Assembly (NCBI GenBank): GCA_964583765.1
Contig: CAZOWW010000001.1
Span: 1-64,000 of the forward strand
Origin: CAZOWW01 sp964583765
GTDB taxonomy: Bacteria; Actinomycetota; Actinomycetes; Actinomycetales; Kineosporiaceae
Direction of reading: 5' to 3'
DNA: 64,000 nucleotides
This document shows, in pieces, positions 53,218 through 61,564 of this stretch (positions are counted from its first letter, which is position 1; each line of letters opens with the position of its first letter). The notes under the pieces are model-generated. The model had not been told where the DNA came from, did not search any database, and saw only the letters and a program-made list of their open reading frames with translations. The position numbers and the translations under genes were made by a program.

Positions 53218-55956
53218 TCAGCGGCGCTTCTTCTTCTGCGCCGCCCGGCGCTCGGCCCGGTTGCCACCCTGCCCGGCCGCGGGCGCCTGCGCGCCGCCCT
53301 CCCGGGTGGTCTGCACCCCACCGTCACCGTCGGCGCTGGGCGCCGAATACTGCAGCGCCCGCGGACGCCGCTCCTCGCTCAACCCCTTCGCGACCAGAGC
53401 CGGACCCGCCTTCGCCTCGGGCTCGCCCTCTTCCGCCTCCGCCTCGGCATCCTCGGCGGGGGCCACCTGCACCTGCAGGTTGAACAGGAAGCCGACGGAC
53501 TCCTCCTTGATGCCGTCCAGCATCGCCTGGAAGAGCATGAAGCCCTCGCGCTGGTACTCCACGAGCGGATCCCGCTGGGCCATCGCCCGCAGACCGATGC
53601 CCTCCTGCAGGTAGTCCATCTCGTAGAGGTGCTCGCGCCACTTGCGGTCGAGCACCGACAGGAGCACCCGCCGCTCCAGCTCGCGCATGGTCTGCTCGCC
53701 GAGCTCCTCCTCCCGACGCCCGTACGCGAGTTGCGCGTCGGAGGTGAGCTCGCTGATCAGCAGGTCCTGGGTGATGCCCGACCGGTCCCCGACCTCCTCC
53801 AACAGGTCGCCCACGCTGATGCCGACCGGGTACACGGTCCTCAGCGCAGTCCAGAGCTGGTCGAGGTCCCAGTCCTCGGCGAACCCCTCGGCGGTGGCCG
53901 CCCGGACGTAACCGGCGACCACGTCGTCGATGAACGGCCGGATCTGCTCGTGCAGGTCCTCGCCCTCCAGGACGCGGCGGCGCTCGGAATAGATCACTTC
54001 GCGCTGGCGGCTCAGGACGTCGTCGTACTTGAGGACGTTCTTGCGGATCTCGAAGTTGCGGGCCTCGACCTGGCTCTGCGCGCTCGCGATCGCCCGGGAG
54101 ACCATCTTCGACTCGATCGGGATGTCGTCGGGCACGTTGAACCGGTTGAGGAAGCTCTCCACCATGCCCGAGTTGAACAGGCGCATCAGGTCATCCGTCA
54201 GGGAGAGGTAGAACCGGCTCTCCCCCGGGTCGCCCTGACGTCCGGAACGCCCGCGCAGCTGGTTGTCGATACGCCGCGACTCGTGGCGCTCGGTGCCCAG
54301 CACGTACAGGCCACCCAGTTCGACGACCTCGTCGTGCTCGGTGGCGACGGACTCCTGCGCCGCCTTGCGCACGTCCGGCCAGGCCGCCTCGTACTCCTCC
54401 GGGGTCTCGACCGGGTCGAGGGCGCGCCGCTTCATCTCCTCGATGGCGACGAACTCCGCGTTCCCGCCGAGCATGATGTCGGTACCGCGACCGGCCATGT
54501 TCGTGGCCACGGTCACCGCACCCTTGCGACCGGCCTGCGCCACGATCGTCGCCTCACGCTCGTGCTGCTTCGCGTTGAGCACGTCGTGCCGGATCCCCCG
54601 CTTGACCAGCAGCTGCGACAGGTACTCGCTCTTCTCGACGCTCGTGGTGCCGATGAGCACGGGCTGACCCTTGCCGTGCCGCTCGGCGATGTCGTCGGCG
54701 ACGGCCTCGAACTTGGCCTGCTCGTTCTTGTAGACCAGATCGGCCTGGTCCATGCGGACCATGGGCCGGTTGGTGGGGATGGACACGACCCCGAGCTTGT
54801 AGATGGACATGAGCTCGGCGGCCTCGGTCTGGGCCGTGCCGGTCATGCCCGAGAGCTTGTCGTACATGCGGAAGTAGTTCTGCAGGGTGATCGTGGCGAG
54901 CGTCTGGTTCTCGCTCTGGATCTCGACGCCCTCCTTGGCCTCGATCGCCTGGTGCATCCCCTCGTTGTACCGACGTCCGGGGAGCATGCGACCGGTGTGC
55001 TCGTCGACGATGAGCACCTCGCCGTTGATGACGACGTAGTCCTTGTCCCGCTTGAACAGTTCCTTGGCCTTGACCGCGTTGTTGAGGAAGCCGACCAGCG
55101 GCGTGTTCACGCTCTCGTAGAGGTTCTCGATGCCGAGGTGGTCCTCGACCTTCTCGATCCCCTCCTCCAGCACCCCGATGGTGCGCTTCTTCTCGTCGAC
55201 CTCGTAGTCCACGTCGGCCTTGAGCCGCTTGGCGATCTTGGCGAACTCGACGTACCACTTCTGCGGCTGGTCGGACGGCCCCGAGATGATCAGTGGCGTC
55301 CGGGCCTCGTCGATGAGGATCGAGTCCACCTCGTCGACGATCGCGAAGTTGTGACCGCGCTGGACCAGGTCCTCGGTGCTCCACGCCATGTTGTCGCGCA
55401 GGTAGTCGAACCCGAACTCGTTGTTCGTGCCGTAGGTGATGTCGGCCGCGTACTGCTGGCGGCGCTCGTCCGGCCGCATCTGGCTCATGATGCAGCCGAC
55501 CGACATCCCCAGGAACCGGAACACCCGGCCCATCAGCTCGGACTGGTACGAGGCCAGGTAGTCGTTGACCGTGATCACGTGGACGCCCTTGCCGGAGAGC
55601 GCATTGAGGTACGCCGGCAGCGTGGCGACGAGGGTCTTGCCCTCACCGGTCTTCATCTCGGCGATGTTGCCGCGATGCAGCGCCCCACCACCCACCAGCT
55701 GCACGTCGAAGTGCCGCTGGCCCAGGGTGCGTCGCGATGCCTCCCGCACCGCGGCGAACGCCTCGGGCAACAGGTCGTCCAGGGACTCGCCGTCGGCCAC
55801 CCGCGCCCGGAACTTGTCGGTCTCCTCGCGCAGTTGCGCGTCGGTCAGCGCGACGAAGTCCTCCTCGAGTGCGTTGACCTGGCTCGCGAGCCCCTGCAGC
55901 CTCTTGAGGGTGCGGCCCTCACCGGCACGCAGAATCCTCTCGACGATCGTCACCAC
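53218..55956 (-). CDS. secA: Preprotein translocase ATPase SecA
   Basis: 912 residues. Walker A in AEMKTGEGKTLVATLPAYL, DEAD-like box IVDEVDSILIDEARTPLIISG, helicase motif VATNMAGRGTDIMLGGN, GTERHESRRIDNQLRGRSGRQGDPG, and the scaffold/wing region. The C-terminus is a variable acidic then basic tail (RAERRAAQKKKRR) without the zinc-binding SEC-C motif, as in many actinobacteria. GTG 55956 (VVTIVERILRAGEG) is supported by GGGAGAG six nt upstream. It powers Sec export, which the cellulases and lipoproteins here need. Confidence 0.97.
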   Translation of the reverse strand: MVTIVERILRAGEGRTLKRLQGLASQVNALEEDFVALTDAQLREETDKFRARVADGESLDDLLPEAFAAVREASRRTLGQRHFDVQLVGGGALHRGNIAEMKTGEGKTLVATLPAYLNALSGKGVHVITVNDYLASYQSELMGRVFRFLGMSVGCIMSQMRPDERRQQYAADITYGTNNEFGFDYLRDNMAWSTEDLVQRGHNFAIVDEVDSILIDEARTPLIISGPSDQPQKWYVEFAKIAKRLKADVDYEVDEKKRTIGVLEEGIEKVEDHLGIENLYESVNTPLVGFLNNAVKAKELFKRDKDYVVINGEVLIVDEHTGRMLPGRRYNEGMHQAIEAKEGVEIQSENQTLATITLQNYFRMYDKLSGMTGTAQTEAAELMSIYKLGVVSIPTNRPMVRMDQADLVYKNEQAKFEAVADDIAERHGKGQPVLIGTTSVEKSEYLSQLLVKRGIRHDVLNAKQHEREATIVAQAGRKGAVTVATNMAGRGTDIMLGGNAEFVAIEEMKRRALDPVETPEEYEAAWPDVRKAAQESVATEHDEVVELGGLYVLGTERHESRRIDNQLRGRSGRQGDPGESRFYLSLTDDLMRLFNSGMVESFLNRFNVPDDIPIESKMVSRAIASAQSQVEARNFEIRKNVLKYDDVLSRQREVIYSERRRVLEGEDLHEQIRPFIDDVVAGYVRAATAEGFAEDWDLDQLWTALRTVYPVGISVGDLLEEVGDRSGITQDLLISELTSDAQLAYGRREEELGEQTMRELERRVLLSVLDRKWREHLYEMDYLQEGIGLRAMAQRDPLVEYQREGFMLFQAMLDGIKEESVGFLFNLQVQVAPAEDAEAEAEEGEPEAKAGPALVAKGLSEERRPRALQYSAPSADGDGGVQTTREGGAQAPAAGQGGNRAERRAAQKKKRR

Positions 55957-56221
55957 GTCGCGCTCTCCCAGCACTCGAATCCCAGAGGACCCCACGGTCC
56001 TCACCACTGCGGCACATCCGCGCCGTCCCGTCCGGTGCACCGTGAGGTCACCCTGCACGTCCGGTACCCCAGGTACCTCACGGGGGGCCTGCACGCGTGA
56101 CGAATGGAGCGGCACAAAGGTGCCCTCGTCATCGTAGACAGCCCAGAACGTGACGGGGACCACCCAGGCCCCATCACAATGCCGTTTGCCACTACACCGG
56201 TACTCACGCCACGCTGCCGAC

Positions 56222-57421
56222 ATGCGGCCTCCGGGGTGGGCACCGACTCTCACAGATCAGACCGTCACCTTGCGTGCGCACAGAAGGGATGACGCCTCTG
56301 CGGTCCTCGCCCAGTGCCAGGACCGGGAGATGGCACGGTGGACGCAGGTGACGCATCCCTATCGGCTCGAGCATGCCCGGAACTTCATCGCCTCGCGCCG
56401 ACCTGCCTGGGAGTCAGGACAGTGCCTGAGCTTCGCCATCGAACGGGGAGGCGAGTTCTGCGGCTCGGTGGACCTGCGCCCCGGGCCGGTGGGCGCCGCC
56501 GAGATCGGATACAGCCTCGCCCCCTGGGCGCGGGGTCGGGGCACCATGGCCGCAGCCCTGCGGCTGGCGCTGCGCTGGGGCTTCGACGAGCTGGACCTGC
56601 AGGCCGTGCACTGGAAGGCCATCGTGGGCAACTGGCGCAGTCGCCGGGTCGCCTGGGCGGTCGGCTTCCGGATCGACGGCATCTCCCGCGCCTCGATCGA
56701 CGACCACGGGCGGCTGCGGGACGCCTGGACCGGGTCCCTGCTCCGGGGGGAGCCGCTCAGCCCCGCTCACCCCTGGCTGACCCCGCCGGTGCTCACGGAC
56801 GGCGCCGTCGTGCTGCGCCAACACCTTGCCGACGACATCCCGCGGATCGTCCAGGCCTGCACCGACCCCCTCACCCAGTACTGGCTGCCCGATCTGCCGC
56901 ACCCTTACGGGCGACTCGAAGCCGCGGCGCACCTCGAACAGATCGCGGGGGAACATGCCACCGGGAACGGGCTCTTCTGGGCCGTCTGCGACCCGGGCGA
57001 GGGACATCTGCTCGGCGAGGTCGGCCTGTTCGGCATGCGCGGCGGGGTCTCCGCGGTGGCCGAGGCCGGCTACTGGGCCCATCCGGACGCGCGCGGTCGG
57101 GGCCTGACCGTCCGGGCCCTGCGCCTGGCGACCCGGCACGCCTTCATCCCCCGCGAGGACGGCGGGCTGGGCCTGTCACGCCTGCTCGTGCGTGTGGCCC
57201 GGGGCAACGAGGCCTCCGCCCATGTGGCGGTCGCCGCGGGCATGCGGGCGACCGGCGTGGACCGTTCCGCGGAGAAGCTGCGTGACGGCAGCGTCCACGA
57301 CTTCCTGCGCTTCGACCTGCTGGCCCGCGAGTGCCGGGATCCGGCCGCGGACGGCCGGGCAGGCGCCCTCGGGCGCGTGGCCATGGCGCGGGTGCGCCGG
57401 AACACCCGCCCGCGCCGGTGA
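56222..57421 (+). CDS. Double-domain GNAT acetyltransferase (RimJ/RimL-like)
   Basis: 399 residues with two RimJ/RimL-type GNAT domains: first LTDQTVTLRAHRRDDASAVL...EIGYSLAPWARGRGTMAAALRLALRWGFDELDLQAVHWKAIVGNWRSRRVA; second LTDGAVVLRQHLADDIPRIV...EAGYWAHPDARGRGLTVRALRLATRHAF. Both acetyl-CoA loops (ARGRGTMAAA, ARGRGLTVRA) are present. Substrate unknown. ATG 56222 by alignment. The stop overlaps the next GTG (GTGA), so the two acetyltransferases are coupled. Confidence 0.85.
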   Translation: MRPPGWAPTLTDQTVTLRAHRRDDASAVLAQCQDREMARWTQVTHPYRLEHARNFIASRRPAWESGQCLSFAIERGGEFCGSVDLRPGPVGAAEIGYSLAPWARGRGTMAAALRLALRWGFDELDLQAVHWKAIVGNWRSRRVAWAVGFRIDGISRASIDDHGRLRDAWTGSLLRGEPLSPAHPWLTPPVLTDGAVVLRQHLADDIPRIVQACTDPLTQYWLPDLPHPYGRLEAAAHLEQIAGEHATGNGLFWAVCDPGEGHLLGEVGLFGMRGGVSAVAEAGYWAHPDARGRGLTVRALRLATRHAFIPREDGGLGLSRLLVRVARGNEASAHVAVAAGMRATGVDRSAEKLRDGSVHDFLRFDLLARECRDPAADGRAGALGRVAMARVRRNTRPRR

Positions 57422-58206
57422 GCAGGCGGACCACGGGACCGGCCACGACGGCCGGATCCTCGACGGCCGGAACCCCGACCACCGAGCGGGCACCGGCCCG
57501 GCGGAGGACCGCGCGGCAGCCGCGCCTGCGCCTCGCCGAGTCCCTGCTCCTGCGTGCCTGGGACCAGGACGACGCCCCTGGCCTGGTGATCGCGGGAGCC
57601 GATCCCCTCGTGGTGCGCTACGCCGGGTTGACCGTCCCCGACCGCGACCGGGCTCTCACGCTGATCCACGAGTACGGAGCGGCCTGGGCGGAGGGTGACG
57701 GGGTCGCCTGGGCACTGGCGGACGACGGGGGCACGGTGCTCGGCGGCGTGCACTTCCGGCTGGTGGACCCCGAGTTGGGGGTGGGCGCGGTCGGGTACTG
57801 GCTCTGCGCCCAGGCACGGGGCCAGGGCCTCGCCTCGCGGTCGCTGGCCGCCGGCACCGACGCCGTCTTCGCGCGGTTGGGCTGGCACAGGATCGAGTTG
57901 CGCCACGAGGTGGGGAACGAGCGCTCCTGCGCGGTGGCGCGCCGGTGCGGCTTCCGACTCGAGGGTCTGCTGCGGGAGTCCACCCGGGTGCCCGCGACCG
58001 TGAGCGCCTCACCGGGCCCACAGGGACCCGCCACCACAGGTGCCCCCCGGGCAGCCGTCACGCCGCCCTCCGGTCGGCCCCAGCCGCTCGACAGGACAGG
58101 CGACGGGCACACGTCGGACACGGGCGCCTGCACGGACCAGACGCGACGCGACGAACACCTGCACGCGCGGCTCGTCTGCGACCCGGCCCCCCGCGGACGG
58201 CGCTGA
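57418..58206 (+). CDS. GNAT acetyltransferase (RimJ/RimL-like)
   Basis: 262 residues. After a Thr/Ala/Arg-rich N-terminal ~35 residues comes one GNAT domain (RLAESLLLRAWDQDDAPGLVIAGADPLVVRY...GAVGYWLCAQARGQGLASRSLAAGTDAVFARLGWHRIELRHEVGNERSCAVARRCGFRLEG), then a low-complexity C-terminal tail of about 70 residues. It starts at the GTG overlapping the upstream stop (57418-57421). Probably arose with, and works alongside, the preceding double GNAT. Confidence 0.82.
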   Translation: MSRRTTGPATTAGSSTAGTPTTERAPARRRTARQPRLRLAESLLLRAWDQDDAPGLVIAGADPLVVRYAGLTVPDRDRALTLIHEYGAAWAEGDGVAWALADDGGTVLGGVHFRLVDPELGVGAVGYWLCAQARGQGLASRSLAAGTDAVFARLGWHRIELRHEVGNERSCAVARRCGFRLEGLLRESTRVPATVSASPGPQGPATTGAPRAAVTPPSGRPQPLDRTGDGHTSDTGACTDQTRRDEHLHARLVCDPAPRGRR

Positions 58207-58213
58207 CCCGCCC

Positions 58214-59548
58214 TCAGCCCGCGCAGCGCACGGCGAGTTCCGGGGCGAGGTCACCCCGCCCCGCGACCTCGACCGCGGACAGCCCCAGCCACCCGGCCAG
58301 GAGACGCAGCTCGTCGGCGAGGGGTTCGGCCACCCCGGCGTCCACCCCGGGCTCCGCCCAGGCGGCCTGAACCCGCAACACCCCGCCGCCGGTCCGGTCC
58401 GCCTTCAGATCCACCCGCGCCACCAACCGGTCCCCGAGCAGGAAGGGCAGCACGTAGTACCCGTACACGCGCCGCACCGCAGGCGTGTAGATCTCCAGCC
58501 GGTACCGGAACCCGAAGAGCTCCTCCGTCCGGGTCCGTTCCCAGACCAGCGAGTCGAAGGGGCTGAGCAGGGCCCTGGCCTGAATCCTGCGCGGCACCCG
58601 CGCGCTCCGGTGGAGATACCCGATGCGGTCCCAGCCGTCCACCCGCACGGGGAGCAACTCCCCCTCCTCGACCAGTTCGGCGACGGCGAGCCGGGTCGCC
58701 TCGGCGCGCAGCCGGAAGTAGTCCCGCAGGCAGCGCTCGGTCGCGACGCCGTGGGCCCTGGCCGCAATGGCGACCAGGGCCCGCACTGCGTCGGCCTCCT
58801 CCGGGTCCGGGGCTGCGGCGATCTCGACCGGCAGCACCCGGGCGGGAAGGTCGTAGCGCCGTTCGAACTGGGCGCTGCGCCCGGCCGCGGTGAGTTCTCC
58901 CCTCCAGAACAGGAACTCGACCACGCACTTGGTGTCCGACCAGTTCCATCCCCACTGCCCGGCGGTCCGGCGCCGATCCGGTTCCAGGGCACGCTCCAGC
59001 TCCTGCGTGGTGCTGGCGCCCCGGGCGGCGACCGTCTCCAGGACGGCGTCCACCAGCTCCTTCCGCTCGGCAGCTGCCCTGATCATGCCGGTCCACGCGT
59101 CGGCATGGGCCCGAGCCATGCGCCACCGCAGCAACCGGTGCGTGGAGGGCGCGACGAACGACGCCTCATGCGCCCAGTACTCCACGAGCCTGCGTGGTGA
59201 CGTGGTGCTCATGCGGTCGAGAAGCGCCCGCGGGTAGTCACCGAGCCGGCTGAAGAACGGCAGGTAGTGGCTGCGGGAGAGCACGTTCACCGAGTCGATC
59301 TGGACCACGCCGAGCGCATCGACCACCCGCTGCAGCTGCCGGGTGGTCACCGGGGTCTCGGACCGGCCCCGCGCGAGGCCCTGCGCCGCGACGGCGACCC
59401 GACGTGCCTGGGCAAGGCTGAGCCGCTCGGGACGGCGCGGGGCCGGCGGCCCGGGGACGGGCGGGAGGCTCGCGGGATCGACCGAGGGCGCCCCGTCAGC
59501 GGGCAGGGAGAACGACACGACAGGGATGCTGCCAGCCCGGTCCGACAT
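58214..59548 (-). CDS. YcaQ/AlkX-like winged-helix DNA glycosylase
   Basis: 444 residues of the HTH_42 (YcaQ) family: LSLAQARRVAVAAQGLARG, VVDALGVVQIDSVNVLSRSHYLPFFSRLGDY, RRLVEYWAHEASFV, LLSPFDSLVWERTRTEELFGFRYRLEIYTPAVRRVYGYYVLPFLLGDRLVARVDLKADR. The family uses a QxD or QxQ motif to unhook DNA crosslinks; here QID fits the YcaQ/AlkX type rather than the AlkZ QxQ type. ATG 59548 is a best guess; a GTG ten codons downstream is possible. The frame is open far upstream but not coding there. Confidence 0.87.
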   Translation of the reverse strand: MSDRAGSIPVVSFSLPADGAPSVDPASLPPVPGPPAPRRPERLSLAQARRVAVAAQGLARGRSETPVTTRQLQRVVDALGVVQIDSVNVLSRSHYLPFFSRLGDYPRALLDRMSTTSPRRLVEYWAHEASFVAPSTHRLLRWRMARAHADAWTGMIRAAAERKELVDAVLETVAARGASTTQELERALEPDRRRTAGQWGWNWSDTKCVVEFLFWRGELTAAGRSAQFERRYDLPARVLPVEIAAAPDPEEADAVRALVAIAARAHGVATERCLRDYFRLRAEATRLAVAELVEEGELLPVRVDGWDRIGYLHRSARVPRRIQARALLSPFDSLVWERTRTEELFGFRYRLEIYTPAVRRVYGYYVLPFLLGDRLVARVDLKADRTGGGVLRVQAAWAEPGVDAGVAEPLADELRLLAGWLGLSAVEVAGRGDLAPELAVRCAG

Positions 59549-59676
59549 TCCGTGCCGGCAGCGTCTCAGGACGGGAGACGGGCCCGAGCTCGGCAGGGAG
59601 ACAGGCCCGGACGTGACGCCGCCCGGCGGGATCCGAGGACCCCGCCGGGCGGCGGGTCGAGCAGGTGTGCGGCGTC

Positions 59677-60372
59677 TCAGCCGACGACCGCCCGGGCTGT
59701 GGCCGGCGCCGGTTCCTCGACCGGCTGGGCCACCTGAAGCCGGATCACGCCGTAGCTCCAGCCGTGCCGACGGTAGACCACGCTGGGGCGGCCGCTCTCG
59801 GCATCGACGAAGAGGTAGAAGTCGTGCCCGACCAGCTCCATCTCGTAGAGCGCCTGGTCGAGGGTCATCGGCGAGGCGATGTGGTCCTTGGAGCGGATCA
59901 CGATCGGGCTCTCGTCGTCCTCGACGGTTGTCCCCTGCGCGGGCACGGCGTCGTTCAGCGGAGTGATCAGCGGGATCCCGGACGACGGCGTGATCGCCCC
60001 GAGCTCGGCCGCGGCGACCGTGTCCTCGGCCTGCGCCTGGCGCACCGAGGGCGGGGTCTGCCGACCGTGGTGGACCTTGCGCCGGTCGCTGCTGCGACGC
60101 AGCCGCTCGGTGAGCTTGCCCAGGGCCATGTCGAGGGCGGCGTAGGACTCCTCGGCCGAAGCCTCGGCGCGGATCACCGGTCCCTTGTTCCGGACGGTGA
60201 TCTCGACCTTCTTCCGGGTCGCGGACTGGCGGGGATTGCGCTCGTGGGACAGCTCGACGTCCACCCGGTGCGCCTTCGGCGCCCACTGGGTGACCTTGGC
60301 GAGCTTCTCCTCCGCCTGCCGGCGGAAGCGTTCGGACACCTCGGTGTGCCGACCGGTGATCACGATGTCCAC
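59677..60372 (-). CDS. hpf: Ribosome hibernation promoting factor, long form
   Basis: 231 residues. N-terminal HPF domain (VDIVITGRHTEVSERFRRQAEEKLAKVTQW...EITVRNKGPVIRAEASAEESYAALDMALGKLTERLRR), a flexible linker, and the C-terminal dimerisation domain (SPMTLDQALYEMELVGHDFYLFVDAESGRPSVVYRRHGWSYGVIRL). The long form dimerises 70S ribosomes into 100S in stationary phase. GGGAGG six nt upstream sets GTG 60372. Confidence 0.95.
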   Translation of the reverse strand: MDIVITGRHTEVSERFRRQAEEKLAKVTQWAPKAHRVDVELSHERNPRQSATRKKVEITVRNKGPVIRAEASAEESYAALDMALGKLTERLRRSSDRRKVHHGRQTPPSVRQAQAEDTVAAAELGAITPSSGIPLITPLNDAVPAQGTTVEDDESPIVIRSKDHIASPMTLDQALYEMELVGHDFYLFVDAESGRPSVVYRRHGWSYGVIRLQVAQPVEEPAPATARAVVG

Positions 60373-60600
60373 GGGTGACCTCCCTGCGGGTGGGGCGCGC
60401 ACGGAACCGGATGATCACGGTCCGTGCAACTGCCGGGTGCTGGGGCCGTCTCTTGTCGGAATTGGATCCATCGGGCACCTGACCGGCTCGAACGAGCAGC
60501 CGATCGGGTGGAGCCGCTGGCTTGTGAGCCACCTTTCCCTGACGATCTCGGGCGCTGCTGAGCGATCCCTGGGAATTCCCGGGGTCACTGTCCGTCCACG

Positions 60601-61356
60601 CTAGTCCACCCGACGCCGTACGGACAGACCATGACGCGCCGGGGTGGCGCACACCGCACATATGGCGACGAGTTGAGCGCCTGCCTCCCGCAGCGCCCGT
60701 GCCGCCTCGGCCAGGCTGGCCCCGGTGGTCACCACGTCGTCCACCAGCACAACGGGCTGCCCGACGAGCCACGTCGCCCTTCGGCGCACGGCGAAGGCGC
60801 CCGCCACATTGCGCGCGCGGGCACGCGCCGCCAGTCCGGCCTGATCCCGGATGTGCCGGCGACGACGCAACGCAGGCTCCGTGCGGACCGTCCATCCGTG
60901 CCTGGCCAGGTCCGCGGCCGCGCCCCGTGCGAGCGCGGTCACCATGTCCTGGCCACGGCGCCGGATCGCCCGCCTCGACGAGGGCACGCCGACGAGCGCC
61001 ACGACGTCCGAGCCACGGGACACCAGCCCCAGGTCCTCCGCCTCGTCGAGCCCTGCGCGAACCGCACCCGCCAGGACGGGGCTGAGCTCGCGCCCGAGCC
61101 AGGGCCGCCCGCGGTCCTTCCAGGCGAGGATCACGCGCGCCACGGCCCCGGCGTAGTCCGGGCCCGCCCACACGCCGACGGGCCGGGCGCCGCCCGCACG
61201 CTCCCGGCCACCGGGGGCGACCGGAGGATCGACCCTGCGCGCGGGCAGCCACAGCCGCGCCCGACAGGAGTCGCAGATCTCCACGTCCAGCCGACCACAT
61301 CCGGCGCAGGACCGCGGGAGCACGAGGTCGAGCAGCTCCACCCACCAGTTCCGCAC
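60601..61356 (-). CDS. ComF-family phosphoribosyltransferase-like protein
   Basis: 251 residues from GTG 61356 (VRNWWVELLDLVLPRSCAGCG, the usual N-terminus). N-terminal zinc motif CAGCG...CDSC, then SDVVALVGVPSSRRAIRRRGQDMVTALAR and the PRPP-binding signature VVLVDDVVTTGASL. Homologues act in DNA uptake in competent bacteria; in actinobacteria the role is unclear. The frame is open to ATG 61509, and that longer start cannot be excluded. In the conserved mtrB-lpqB-comF-hpf-secA order. Confidence 0.88.
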   Translation of the reverse strand: MRNWWVELLDLVLPRSCAGCGRLDVEICDSCRARLWLPARRVDPPVAPGGRERAGGARPVGVWAGPDYAGAVARVILAWKDRGRPWLGRELSPVLAGAVRAGLDEAEDLGLVSRGSDVVALVGVPSSRRAIRRRGQDMVTALARGAAADLARHGWTVRTEPALRRRRHIRDQAGLAARARARNVAGAFAVRRRATWLVGQPVVLVDDVVTTGASLAEAARALREAGAQLVAICAVCATPARHGLSVRRRVD

Positions 61357-61564
61357 CGCCCGGCGTCCGCTTCGCACCCAGCGCCCGCTCCGCACCACCC
61401 ACCGGCTCTGCACCGCCCCAGCTTGGGGTCGTGTCCCCCGGCAGCACGTTCGGACACCGTGCCGGGGGACGGCTGGGTCCCCACGCACTGCTGTGCACAG
61501 GTCGACCATGCCCGACCGGGCGCCGGGCGAGAGGGATGCCGGGCGGGAGGCCCGGAGCCCTGAC

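Noticed and set aside
52858..56100. 1080-codon plus-strand frame over secA
   Set aside because: Antisense shadow of SecA; composition is His/Leu/Val-rich with no domain.
59549..61498. Upstream extension of the YcaQ-like frame to 1094 codons
   Set aside because: Runs through hpf and comF in another frame; no similarity before MSDRAGS.
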